A stretch of DNA of 64,000 nt from Desulfovermiculus halophilus DSM 18834 (GTDB lineage: Bacteria > Desulfobacterota > Desulfovibrionia > Desulfovibrionales > Desulfothermaceae), in contig NZ_JIAK01000006.1 in the NCBI RefSeq assembly GCF_000620765.1, positions 1-64,000 of the forward strand. Reading direction: 5' to 3'. Positions 44,486-52,972 of this stretch are shown in pieces. The notes below the pieces were generated by a model. That model was given only the letters and a program-made list of their open reading frames with translations, made no database searches and was not told the origin of the DNA. How positions within the stretch are numbered: position 1 is the stretch's first letter; the number at the start of each line of letters is the position of its first letter. The translations under genes were made by a program, and so were the position numbers.

Positions 44486-46486
44486 ATGCTCCGAAGTCTG
44501 CGCAATCCCAAATTTTATCTTATTGTATGTATTGATGTTTTTCTGTTTGCCGCAGCTTTGGCCGGAGCCTATTGGGTCCGTTTCGACTTTGCACCCTGGG
44601 ACTATTTTGAGCAGTTTATGACCGTTTTGCCGTTCATGGTGATCTGTAAGTCGGTTATGTTCTGGGTTTTCAGCTTGTATAAGGGGATGTGGCGGTATTC
44701 CGACATCCGCGATTTCTGGCGCCTGGCTCAGGCAACCGTGCTGGCTGAGATCCTGGCTGTATCTATCTTGGCCTTTCTTTTTCGATTCGAAGGCTATTCC
44801 CGGGGAGTATTTGTCATCGATGCCGTGCTGACCTTTGTATTTGCTGGAGGTGCCCGAGTCTCCATCCGGACCTATTTCACCAAACGGGGAACCCTGGCCG
44901 GACAAAACAGCAGCGAACTGCAGCTGCGCCGCCGGTCTAAGGACCTGACCCGGTGCGTTATTTTGGGGGCTGGAAGTACAGGAGAAAAGATCCTTCGCGA
45001 AATGATTGAGAATCCTCAATTAACGTATCAGACGCTAGGCTTTTTGGATGATGATTCCAGTAAAGTGGGTAGAAGCCTGCACGGGGTGCCTGTCTTGGGA
45101 GGTATCGATGGTCTTGATCAGGTTGTGCGGACCAAACAGGTGCAGGAGGTGCTGATAGCCATGCCGTCTGCTAATGGAGAGCAGATGCGGCGTGTGGTCA
45201 CGCTTTGTGAACAGGCGGGGGTTGGGTTTAAGACAATGCCCGGTATCGGGGAGCTCATTGAAGGAAATGTAAGCATATCCCAGTTTCGGGAGGTCAATCT
45301 TCAGGACCTGCTGGGAAGGAAGCAGGTTGTTCTGGATTGTGAAAAGATCAGTTCATACATCCACAACAAGGTTGTTTTAATTACCGGGGCCGGTGGGTCC
45401 ATCGGTTCGGAGCTGGTCAGACAGGTTGTTCGTTTTCAGCCCCAGACAGTGGTTTTGCTGGACCGGGCGGAGTCGTCGCTGTATGCCGTGCAGATGGAGC
45501 TCAAGCATGAACTTGAGTTTCATGAGTATGTCACAGTTTTGGGCCGGGTCCAGGATGCTGCGGTTGTGGACCGGGTCTTTGCCCAGTACAGACCGCAGGT
45601 TGTTTTTCATGCTGCCGCATATAAGCATGTTCCGATGATCGAGAGGAATCCCTGGGAGGCTGTGTTCAACAATGTCCTGGGCAGCAAGGTGGTCATGGAG
45701 GCTGCCGCGGGTTGGAGGGCGGAGCGGTTTGTGCTTGTCTCCACGGATAAGGCGGTCCGGCCGACCAACGTCATGGGGGTCAGCAAGCGGGTCACCGAGC
45801 TGATCATGCAGGCCATGCCCCGGGAACACACGCGCTTTATGGCAGTGCGCTTCGGCAATGTCCTGGGATCTGCCGGCTCTGTCATCCCCTTGTTCCAGCG
45901 GCAGATCAAGCGCGGGGGGCCGGTAACGGTCACCCATCCGGAGATGACCCGCTATTTCATGACCATTCCCGAAGCCTGCCAGCTCATTGTTCAGGCAGGA
46001 GGTATGGGGCAGGGGGGAGAGATTTACATCCTCAAGATGGGCGAACCGGTTCGGATTGCAGACATGGCTCGGGATCTTATTCGACTGTCCGGACGGGAGC
46101 CGGATGTAGACATTCAAATCACATATACCGGCATACGTTTTGGGGAAAAGCTGTATGAAGAGCTGATTACTCAGGGTGAAGGTGTGGTGGAGACCGGACA
46201 TAAGGACATTATGGTCTTAGGTATGCATGCTTTGGGGCCATCCTCAGGGCAATGCAGACGTGTTTTCGGCCTCTTGCCCGACCTGATCTCTCAAGCCAAC
46301 AACCTGGATGGGGACGGGATCAAGACCTCATTCAAGGGCTTGGTTCCGGAGTATACGATATCGGAAAGCGAATATGTGGTCAGCAAGATACCTCAGTGCA
46401 CTTCCCGGGTGCTCTCCATGGAAGACACATGCATCCGGCAAGCTGCGGAGATAAACAGCACCGCATCCGCTTTCTATGGTCCCTAA
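44486..46486 (+). CDS. CapD/WbpM-like nucleotide-sugar 4,6-dehydratase/epimerase
   Basis: The 666-residue membrane protein has four N-terminal membrane helices (residues about 10-115). A CoA-binding-like Rossmann domain begins at RCVILGAGSTGEK near 154, and a second Rossmann domain with ITGAGGSIGSELVRQ begins near 295. The catalytic segment is STDKAVRPTNVMGVSK near 418-433, where Thr/Ser-Met-Lys replaces the classical tyrosine, as in PglF/WbpM/CapD. Such enzymes make 4-keto-6-deoxy sugars for surface glycans. ATG 44486 follows AAAGG; GTG 44480 is possible. No glycosyltransferase accompanies it in the window. Confidence 0.93.
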   Translation: MLRSLRNPKFYLIVCIDVFLFAAALAGAYWVRFDFAPWDYFEQFMTVLPFMVICKSVMFWVFSLYKGMWRYSDIRDFWRLAQATVLAEILAVSILAFLFRFEGYSRGVFVIDAVLTFVFAGGARVSIRTYFTKRGTLAGQNSSELQLRRRSKDLTRCVILGAGSTGEKILREMIENPQLTYQTLGFLDDDSSKVGRSLHGVPVLGGIDGLDQVVRTKQVQEVLIAMPSANGEQMRRVVTLCEQAGVGFKTMPGIGELIEGNVSISQFREVNLQDLLGRKQVVLDCEKISSYIHNKVVLITGAGGSIGSELVRQVVRFQPQTVVLLDRAESSLYAVQMELKHELEFHEYVTVLGRVQDAAVVDRVFAQYRPQVVFHAAAYKHVPMIERNPWEAVFNNVLGSKVVMEAAAGWRAERFVLVSTDKAVRPTNVMGVSKRVTELIMQAMPREHTRFMAVRFGNVLGSAGSVIPLFQRQIKRGGPVTVTHPEMTRYFMTIPEACQLIVQAGGMGQGGEIYILKMGEPVRIADMARDLIRLSGREPDVDIQITYTGIRFGEKLYEELITQGEGVVETGHKDIMVLGMHALGPSSGQCRRVFGLLPDLISQANNLDGDGIKTSFKGLVPEYTISESEYVVSKIPQCTSRVLSMEDTCIRQAAEINSTASAFYGP

Positions 46487-46578
46487 ATCTGGCAAAGGGC
46501 TGGATACAAGTATCCGATGGCTAAGAAAGGACCTGGGTTACCCATTTTGCGCTTGACGCGATATGGGTAATCGCTGGT
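46487..46578. other. Convergent gap between the dehydratase and phosphatase genes
   Basis: A short spacer with GGTTACCCAT and ATGGGTAATC (46536-46571), an inverted repeat that could act as a terminator for one or both genes. Confidence 0.35.
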
Positions 46579-47379
46579 TTACCCGCCGATCCAGCTCAGA
46601 AGGCGGCGGAACAGGCCGGGGGAGTCCTGATTTGCAGGCATGGGGACAGGGTCTGGGAGGTCGATGTCTTGGCCGTGCAGCAGTGCCCGGGGCCGGTGCT
46701 GGGTCATGTCCCGGGCCAGTTCTAAGCCCAGCCTGGCTTCGATCTCAGCCGCGGCGTCGCTCATCAGCGGCCGGCGGGCATGTGGGCTGTGGGCGTCGGT
46801 GGCCAGGACATGAGCCAGGTTGCACTCCATCAGCCGCCAGGCGAAGTCTTCTACGTCCGGGCCGAAGCGGCCCAAAAGGCTGGAGGCTGTGACTTGGGTG
46901 ATTACCCCCATGGGTACCCATTTTTCCAGCGGCGAGGGATCAGTCAAAAGGCCGGTGTTGCGTTCGACATGGGCCAGTACCGGCCGAATGCCCACAGAAA
47001 TGAAGGACCAAAAAAAAGTATCCAGGTTGGGGGGCACAAAATTGTGCGGAAGCTCCAGGAGAACGGCATTGTTCTTGGCATTCAGGCCAAGCAGGGTGCC
47101 GCTGTCCAGGCCGGCGGGCTCAGCAGCGCTGACATGGACCTCCATTCCGGGATGGAGAACAAGTGCGATGCGGGCAGCGTCCGCTTTCTGCTGCAATGAA
47201 CTCACGGCTGCTGTGATGGACTCTGCACGGGTGGGATACAGGCCGGGGAGATGGTGCGGGGTGCAGATAATATCGGTAATGCCGTCCTCAGCCGCCATCC
47301 GGAGCATGTCCAGGGATTCGTCGTCAGTCTCCGGACCGTCGTCCAGTCCGGGCAGGATGTGGCAGTGGATGTCTATCAT
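46579..47379 (-). CDS. CpsB/YwqE-like PHP tyrosine phosphatase
   Basis: The 266-residue protein is a manganese-dependent phosphatase of the PHP type that dephosphorylates BY-kinases and so controls polysaccharide synthesis. The metal-binding N-terminus is MIDIHCHILPGLDDGP (H5, H7), and ICTPHHLPGLY and LATDAHSPHARRP follow near residues 59 and 217. I chose ATG 47379 by this conserved start; an extension to 47433 is possible. Its expected substrate is the tyrosine cluster of the Wzc-like kinase 8 kb away on the same strand. Confidence 0.9.
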   Translation of the reverse strand: MIDIHCHILPGLDDGPETDDESLDMLRMAAEDGITDIICTPHHLPGLYPTRAESITAAVSSLQQKADAARIALVLHPGMEVHVSAAEPAGLDSGTLLGLNAKNNAVLLELPHNFVPPNLDTFFWSFISVGIRPVLAHVERNTGLLTDPSPLEKWVPMGVITQVTASSLLGRFGPDVEDFAWRLMECNLAHVLATDAHSPHARRPLMSDAAAEIEARLGLELARDMTQHRPRALLHGQDIDLPDPVPMPANQDSPGLFRRLLSWIGG

Positions 47380-47642
47380 GTTCGGCTTTGCCTCCGGCAG
47401 ATCAGAAATCTTTGAGCGTTTTTGGCCCAACACAACAAAAGAGCCAGGCAGGCGTCTGGCGATCCCAGAATGGCCAGGGTGAAATCTGGCGGTCCGGGAA
47501 ACAACTCTTTGAAATCACCATCTGTCGCTGTGTTGAAAAGAGTAAAGAGGCTCTTGGACACAGAAAGTGGAATTGCATACAGAAGAGATGGCAAACTCCA
47601 AAAATCCACAAGCTAGGTCCAAGAACCAGTAAAAACTGCCTT
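47380..47642. repeat. mlaF-cpsB gap with TIR11 element
   Basis: The TIR11 element lies at 47549-47627: left arm GGCTCTTGGAC (47549-47559), right arm GTCCAAGAACC (47617-47627), and a centre with ACAGAAAGTGGAATTGC and ATGGCAAACTCC. The rest (47380-47548) shows no gene. This marks the second boundary of the exopolysaccharide locus. Confidence 0.75.
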
Positions 47643-48392
47643 CTACTTCCCCCGGCGCAGAAACTCCCTGACATCCGGATTGTCGCTATTGTCCCGCATA
47701 TCCCTTGGGTCGCCGATTGCGGTCATGGTTTTCGTCTTGGGGTCCAAAAAGACAGCCCGGGTGCCGATGGTGAAGATGGAGTCCAGGTCGTGGGTGACCA
47801 CGACCATGGTTGTACCCAGGCTGGACTGGATTTCCAGGATCAGCTCGTCCAGACGTCGGGCGCTGACTGGATCCAGCCCGCTGGAGGGCTCGTCGAAGAA
47901 CATAATCTCCGGGTCCAGGGCCATGGCCCGGGCCAATGCCGCCCGCTTCTGCATCCCCCCGCTGAGCTCGGAAGGATAGGCCTGCTCCTGACCGGCCAGG
48001 CCGACCAGGCTGAGCTTGAAGGTCGCCATTTCCCGGATTTGATGCGGGGGCAGGCTGGTGGAGATTTCCAGAGGCAGGGCGATGTTTTCAGCCAGGTTCA
48101 TGGAGCTCCACAGGGCGCTGTGCTGATACAAAACGCCCATTCGCTTTCGAATCCTGTTTTGTTCCTTCTCCCCGGCAGACCAGTAGTCTGTCGTCCCGTA
48201 CATGATCTTCCCTGCGGCCGGGGGAACGAGTCCGATCATGGACTTGAGCAAAGTGCTCTTGCCGCTGCCGCTGCCGCCCATGACAATAAGGACCTCGCCC
48301 TGGTGCACGTCAAAGGTCAGATCGCGCATGATGACCTTTGAACCGTAGGCCAGGGTCAGGTTCTGGATTGTGATGGTGGCTTTCGTGCTCAT
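47643..48392 (-). CDS. mlaF: Lipid transport ABC ATPase MlaF
   Basis: The 249-residue ATPase has Walker A GGSGSGKST near residues 38-46, the signature LSGGMQKRAALARA near 144-157 and Walker B IMFFDEPSSGLDP. It powers phospholipid transport with MlaE. ATG 48390-48392 overlaps the mlaE stop by ATGA. After the TAG stop, the TIR11 element and then the exopolysaccharide locus replace the expected mlaD. Confidence 0.94.
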   Translation of the reverse strand: MSTKATITIQNLTLAYGSKVIMRDLTFDVHQGEVLIVMGGSGSGKSTLLKSMIGLVPPAAGKIMYGTTDYWSAGEKEQNRIRKRMGVLYQHSALWSSMNLAENIALPLEISTSLPPHQIREMATFKLSLVGLAGQEQAYPSELSGGMQKRAALARAMALDPEIMFFDEPSSGLDPVSARRLDELILEIQSSLGTTMVVVTHDLDSIFTIGTRAVFLDPKTKTMTAIGDPRDMRDNSDNPDVREFLRRGK

Positions 48393-49540
48393 ATCCCAAC
48401 AATATTGCAGATGACGGCAAAGAGTCCGTCCACGACGATGATGCCCACTATGGTGGTCACCACGGCAGATGTGGCGGCCTGCCCCACGGCCTGAGCGCTG
48501 CGTCCGGCCTGCATGCCGCGCAGACAGCCAACAAAGGCGACGATAAAGCCGAATACGCAGCTTTTGATCACCCCCAGCCAAACATAGGGCATGGTGATGG
48601 CTGCCACAGTCTGATTCCAGTACAGAGGCAGGGAGAGGTCCAGCATGCCCAGCCCCACGATGGCCCCGCCCATGATCCCGACCAGGTCGGCATAGAGGCA
48701 GAGGAAGGGCATCATGCCCACCAGGGCCAGGATTCTGGGCAGGACGAGAAAATCAAAAGGAGAGATGCCCAGGGTATACAGGGCGTCGGTTTCTTCATTG
48801 ACCTGCATGGTGCCCAGCTGGGCGGCGAAGGCCGCGCCGGTGCGCCCGGCCATGATGATTCCGGTCATCATGGCCCCCATTTCCCGGGTCATGGCAATGC
48901 CCACCAGGTCGGCGACATAGATCTGGGCCCCGAAGTACTTGAGCTGAACCGCGCCCACAAAGGCCAGGATCAATCCGACTAGGAGACTGATCAGGGACAC
49001 AATGGGCAGGGCCTGGGCTCCGCAGAAATGGAGCTGGTCGGAGAGGTCCCGGGGACGGAACACGGCCTTGGCGCGCACCAGGCGGAAAAAGGACAATGCG
49101 GCTTGGCCCACAAAGTCGGTGGATTCCACTGCCCCGCGAAGCCAGTCCTGGGCCAGGGCTCCCAGCCGGGCGGCAAGAGGCAGGGAAGAGGAGGGCAGGG
49201 AAGGAGCCGCAGAGGCCTGGGCTGAGGAGGCAAGCCGCAGAAGGTGCTGTACGCCCTGGGGAAGTGAGGATGTATCCACAGGAATATCAGCGGACCGGGC
49301 CCGGGACTGGACATGGAAGACAGCTGTGACCAGGGTGCTGTCCCAGGCGGAGAGCCGGGTATAGTCAAAGGACACTGCGCGAATCTCCGGATTGTTCTGG
49401 AGAGCGGAAAAAACGGGTGCTGGGTCCGGGACAGAGGTGGACAGGAGCCAGTCGCCGGAGATGCTGATCTGCAGCTGGCCGGCATGGAGGGAGGTCTGGA
49501 TGTCTGGCTGGGGCATGGGCACCCGGCTACCGGTCTGCAT
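48389..49540 (-). CDS. mlaE: MlaE permease fused to an N-terminal STAS domain (MlaB-MlaE type)
   Basis: The 383-residue protein begins with about 100 residues of STAS-like sequence (LQISISGDWLLST, then RAVSFDYTRLSAWDSTLV). The MlaE permease domain follows (from about 165, with VGLILAFVGAVQLKYFGA and AGRTGAAFAAQLGTMQVNEE). The fusion supplies the MlaB function in cis, common outside the gamma-proteobacteria. It overlaps the regulator gene upstream by 14 bases and mlaF downstream by 4. Start ATG 49540 or 49516 are both possible. Confidence 0.93.
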   Translation of the reverse strand: MQTGSRVPMPQPDIQTSLHAGQLQISISGDWLLSTSVPDPAPVFSALQNNPEIRAVSFDYTRLSAWDSTLVTAVFHVQSRARSADIPVDTSSLPQGVQHLLRLASSAQASAAPSLPSSSLPLAARLGALAQDWLRGAVESTDFVGQAALSFFRLVRAKAVFRPRDLSDQLHFCGAQALPIVSLISLLVGLILAFVGAVQLKYFGAQIYVADLVGIAMTREMGAMMTGIIMAGRTGAAFAAQLGTMQVNEETDALYTLGISPFDFLVLPRILALVGMMPFLCLYADLVGIMGGAIVGLGMLDLSLPLYWNQTVAAITMPYVWLGVIKSCVFGFIVAFVGCLRGMQAGRSAQAVGQAATSAVVTTIVGIIVVDGLFAVICNIVGI

Positions 49541-49913
49541 CTTCCTGATCAGGGACGATGGAATCGGCCATCAGCTCCTTGAACATGGCGTCCGATTCGG
49601 CTTCGATCACCGCCTGTAAGCGGCGGAACTGCTTGAGAAGCTGCAGGGCAAAGGGAGTGAGGGTGGAGCCGGTGTTGCTGCGGACCAGGAGGTCGCGGTG
49701 CAGACGCTCTTCGGTGGTCTTCAGCCTGCACCAGACTGCCCGGTAGCTCATCTTCAGCTCCTGAGCCGCAGCCTGCAGGGAGCCCAGACGGTGCACAGCC
49801 TCCAGAATGCGATACCGGCCGAGACCGAAAACGATTTGTTCGTCATGGTCCGCAATCCAGATCTTGGATCGGACGACAAAAGGTACGTTGTCTTTGGAGG
49901 TGCTCATGGCCAT
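49527..49913 (-). CDS. ModE/LysR-type winged-helix regulator
   Basis: The 128-residue protein resembles the N-terminal DNA-binding domain of ModE. It has KIWIADHDEQIVFGLGRYRILEAV followed by the helix-turn-helix GSLQAAAQELKMSYRAVWCRL and TGSTLTPFALQLLKQF. It has no molybdate-binding domains. It overlaps mlaE, so it is the first gene of the mla half-operon and may regulate it or another target. No molybdate transport gene is nearby. Confidence 0.85.
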   Translation of the reverse strand: MAMSTSKDNVPFVVRSKIWIADHDEQIVFGLGRYRILEAVHRLGSLQAAAQELKMSYRAVWCRLKTTEERLHRDLLVRSNTGSTLTPFALQLLKQFRRLQAVIEAESDAMFKELMADSIVPDQEDADR

Positions 49914-50265
49914 CGTAGGATGCGTTTGGTTTTCGTTTAGGGGCCTTGCCTGCGGATCGCTGCAGGCCTGAGCTCAATAGCTTTAGGTGGTGTTGTCTCA
50001 GTTCCAATCCGGGTCTTCCGCCAATCGGAAGCGGCAAGAGCTGGTCACCGTCTGCCGGAAAACCTTCCTGAACTTTTGGAAGGAGCGCAGAACGCGTGCG
50101 CTTTTGATCAAAAAGAGGAGCTTTCGCTGTCGGATAAAGTACATACTTTAGGTGCAGATCATTATGAGGTCAATGTCTGCAAAGGAAAGGAGCCAGTACA
50201 TGGAAATTTGAAGACCTCAGACCGTGGAGCGCAGGGGCGGGTATGGAAGGAGAAGGGATAGAAAA
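49914..50265. other. Upstream region of the mla half-operon
   Basis: No repeat family and no convincing gene appear here. Two small hairpins are visible (CCTGC / GCAGG near 49952-49969 and CCTTCC / GGAAGG at 50063-50083). Promoter sequences for the minus-strand regulator gene are expected but not clear. Confidence 0.35.
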
Positions 50266-50342
50266 TGGTCGGGAAGCCCGGATTTGAACCGGGGGCCCCC
50301 TGCTCCCAAGGCAGGTGCGCTACCAGACTGCGCCACTTCCCG
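50266..50342 (-). tRNA. tRNA-Pro (anticodon UGG)
   Basis: On the minus strand the sequence starts CGGGAAGTGGCGCAG and ends in CTTCCCG, A discriminator and an encoded CCA. The acceptor stem pairs seven bases. The D arm has the conserved TGGTAGCGCACC, the anticodon loop reads CTTGGGA (TGG anticodon) in a CCTGC/GCAGG stem, and the T arm has GGTTCAAATCC. Confidence 0.95.
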
Positions 50343-50607
50343 AACAGCGAAGCCGAGTGTAGCCAAAAATGAATGCGAGGGCAAGGGATTTGGGGGAGGC
50401 AGAGAGACGGAGGGACGGGGAGAAGAGCGGTAGCCGATGGTCAGAAGTCAGTGGTCAGTAGCCAGTGGCCAGTGGCCGGTAAGAGGGAGAGAGAAACACC
50501 CCCCAATCCCCCTCAAGGGGGGACGGAGAGAAGACAGAGATCGTTGGACAGTGGTCGGTGGCCACCGGCCACTGTCTACCGGCTACTGCCTCCTGACCTC
50601 CGGCCTG
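50343..50607. repeat. tRNA-amrS gap: H7 and G6 box
   Basis: Heptads (50420-50490 and 50535-50605) surround a CACCCCCCAATCCCCCTCAA tract with G6 at 50495-50525. The last units run up to the stop of amrS (minus strand). Confidence 0.75.
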
Positions 50608-51621
50608 TCATTGATACACCCCGGCGATGTGCGCCCCGCAATGGCCGCATTTGCCCTCGTGCAGGTTTGATTTTCCCAGGGTGAAGGCCCGGCGCTGGAT
50701 GACCGCCTGGCCGCACTGGGGGCAGATGGTGGTTTCACTGCTGTGTCCGGGGACATTGCCCAAGTAGACATAGTGCAGACCGGCCTGCTTGCCGATCTCA
50801 AAGGCCATTTCCAAGGTGCTCACCGGAGTGGGGCTGATGTCCTGCATCCGGTAGGCGGGATGGAAGCGGGAGATATGCCAGGGGACCTCCGGGCCCAGCT
50901 CCTGAGCCAGAAAGGAGGCCAGCTCCCGCAGCTCCTGCCTGGAGTCATTCAGCCCGGGAATGATCAGGGTGGTCACCTCCAGCCACCAGCCCAGCTCTTT
51001 GATCGTCTTTAAATTGTGCAGCACAGGCTTCAGCCTGGCCTGGCAGTATGTGGTGTAGAACTCCTCGGTGAAGGCCTTTAAGTCCACATTGATGGCGTCG
51101 GCATACGGTCCGAGCTCCTGCAGGCACTGTGTGGACATGAATCCGTTGCTGACCAGGACATTTTTCAGGCCCTTTTCTCTGGCCAGCACCGAGGTATCGT
51201 ACATGAGTTCAAAAAAGATGGTCGGCTCGGAGTAGGTGTAGGAAATGGATGCGCAGCCATGCTTTGTCGCGGACTGCACAACCTGCTCCGGGGAGATGGA
51301 TTGTCCCTGGATGTGATGGGACTGCTTCGGGCCCTGGGACAGGCTGTCGTTCTGGCAAAAGGCGCAGGCCAGATTGCAGCCCATGGTGCCGATTGAAAAG
51401 CTCCAGCTGCCGGGCAGGAAGTGAAACAAGGGCTTCTTTTCGATGGGATCGACATTGGCCGCGGCCACCTTGTCGTAGACCAGGGTGTACAGGCTGCCCT
51501 GCTCGTTGACCCGGACGCCGCACAGCCCGTACTCCCCGTCTTCAATACGGCAGAAATGGCTGCAGAGACCGCATTGAACAGCATTATCCTTACGCGAACT
51601 CCAGAGTTTGGCCGGATGCAT
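50608..51621 (-). CDS. amrS: AmmeMemoRadiSam-type radical SAM enzyme (AmrS)
   Basis: The 337-residue protein has an N-terminal cysteine motif (VQCGLCSHFC near 16-25), the radical SAM cluster motif C-x3-C-x2-C in GCNLACAFCQN near 81-91 and a C-terminal zinc ribbon (ICPQCGQAVIQR and GKCGHCGAHIAG). This is the AmrS family, usually associated with AmrA and Memo-like AmrB proteins of unknown joint function; those partners are not in the window. ATG 51621 is preceded by a perfect AAGGAGG, so the longer upstream frame is not used. Confidence 0.92.
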   Translation of the reverse strand: MHPAKLWSSRKDNAVQCGLCSHFCRIEDGEYGLCGVRVNEQGSLYTLVYDKVAAANVDPIEKKPLFHFLPGSWSFSIGTMGCNLACAFCQNDSLSQGPKQSHHIQGQSISPEQVVQSATKHGCASISYTYSEPTIFFELMYDTSVLAREKGLKNVLVSNGFMSTQCLQELGPYADAINVDLKAFTEEFYTTYCQARLKPVLHNLKTIKELGWWLEVTTLIIPGLNDSRQELRELASFLAQELGPEVPWHISRFHPAYRMQDISPTPVSTLEMAFEIGKQAGLHYVYLGNVPGHSSETTICPQCGQAVIQRRAFTLGKSNLHEGKCGHCGAHIAGVYQ

Positions 51622-51718
51622 GATTGTACCTCCTTGTAAGGAGCCGGTGCCAGGTAGTCTCTGCGTCTGTCCTTTTACATTCAGGGTACAGATATTACGC
51701 ACTGGTCCTATTATGAGT

Positions 51719-51748
51719 ATACTAAGCACTCTCGAACCGGGCTGTCAA
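51719..51748 (-). promoter_or_regulatory. Promoter for amrS
   Basis: On the minus strand TTGACA (51748-51743), 18 bases, TAGTAT (51724-51719). It drives the amrS transcript with a leader of about 90 bases. Confidence 0.5.
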
Positions 51749-51774
51749 TCCAGAACCTTCTTCCAAGGAGACGC

Positions 51775-51803
51775 TTGCCAATCCCCGGTTCAGTGGATAC
51801 TAT
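51775..51803 (+). promoter_or_regulatory. Promoter for purM
   Basis: TTGCCA (51775-51780), 17 bases, TACTAT (51798-51803). It faces away from the amrS promoter; the divergent intergenic region has no repeats. Confidence 0.5.
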
Positions 51804-51919
51804 GGCCTACTGAGAGGATCAGGATGAATGTCGGGTGCCGGCACAGAAAAATGTGTGATGGCTTTGGCCCATATGCGGATGCGTTTAGGATGCGATGAGG
51901 CGAACAAGGAGTGGAGTAC

Positions 51920-52972
51920 ATGCAGGATCGCGGTGCAGCATACAAAAATGCTGGGGTAAGTCTGGAGGCAGCTGACACACTGGTCTCCAGGATCAAGTCC
52001 ATGGCATCCTCGACCCATACCAAGGGGGTGCTCAGCGACATTGGTCTTTTCGGGGGCATGTTCAAGCTGGATCTGAGCGACATCCGCAGTCCGGTGCTGG
52101 TCTCATCCACCGACGGGGTGGGGACAAAACTGAAGCTGGCTTTTGCCATGGATAAGCACGATACCATCGGCATCGATCTGGTGGGCATGAACGTGAACGA
52201 TATCGTGGTTCACGGAGCCAAGCCGCTGTTTTTTCTTGACTATTTTGCGGCCGACAAGCTGGATGTGGATCAGGCCGAGCAAGTGGTTTCCGGGATAGCC
52301 GAGGGATGCCGCATGGCCGGGTGCTCCCTGCTGGGAGGAGAGACTGCGGAAATGCCCGGCCTGTACCATGCCGGTGAATACGATCTGTCCGGATTCAGCG
52401 TGGGTATTGTGGACAACGACATGATCGTGGACGGTTCGAGCGTGGGGGTTGGGCAGGCGGTCATTGGGGTTGCTTCCTCCGGCCTGCATTCCAACGGCTA
52501 CTCCCTGGTGCGCAAGATCATCGCGGATCACGGAATCGATCTGCACAGCCCCATGCCCGGAACAGAGCAGAGCATAGGACATGTCCTTTTGGAGCCGACC
52601 AGGATCTATGCAAAATCCATCCTCAATGTCCTGCGCGATTTTGAGATCAAGGGCATGGCTCATATAACCGGAGGCGGTCTGTACGACAACCTGGCCAGGG
52701 TCCTGCCCAGAGGGGTAAAAGCCACTGTTGACTTTTCTTCCTGGTCCAGGCCCGTGGTTTTTGATTGGCTCCGGGAACAGGGCGGGCTGACCTGGCCGGA
52801 GATGCTCCAGACATTTAATTGCGGTCTGGGGGTGGTCCTGATCGCTGATGAGCGGGTTGCCGAGGATGTCCTCCTCCGCCTGCAGGGACTGAAGGAAACA
52901 GCCTGGAGGATAGGACGGACCGAAGCCAAAAGGGAAGGGGACGAAAAGGTGGAGGTGGTATTGGAGCGGTAG
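51920..52972 (+). CDS. purM: Phosphoribosylformylglycinamidine cyclo-ligase
   Basis: This 350-residue enzyme forms the imidazole ring of purines (AIR synthetase). The N-terminal AYKNAGVSLEAAD, VSSTDGVGTKLKLAF, DLVGMNVNDIVVHGAKP and LLGGETAEMPGLY motifs are all present. The start ATG 51920 lies eight bases after AAGGAG; a GTG at 51911 would abut the ribosome site. The TAG stop is followed at once by H7 repeats. Confidence 0.96.
   Translation: MQDRGAAYKNAGVSLEAADTLVSRIKSMASSTHTKGVLSDIGLFGGMFKLDLSDIRSPVLVSSTDGVGTKLKLAFAMDKHDTIGIDLVGMNVNDIVVHGAKPLFFLDYFAADKLDVDQAEQVVSGIAEGCRMAGCSLLGGETAEMPGLYHAGEYDLSGFSVGIVDNDMIVDGSSVGVGQAVIGVASSGLHSNGYSLVRKIIADHGIDLHSPMPGTEQSIGHVLLEPTRIYAKSILNVLRDFEIKGMAHITGGGLYDNLARVLPRGVKATVDFSSWSRPVVFDWLREQGGLTWPEMLQTFNCGLGVVLIADERVAEDVLLRLQGLKETAWRIGRTEAKREGDEKVEVVLER

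Noticed and set aside
47376-47609. Hydrophobic small protein between mlaF and the phosphatase
   Set aside because: The frame is made partly of the TIR11 repeat and lacks a ribosome site.
50076-50261. Short open frame between the regulator and the tRNA
   Set aside because: No ribosome site, no similarity to known proteins and overlap with probable regulatory sequence; the frame runs into the tRNA flank.
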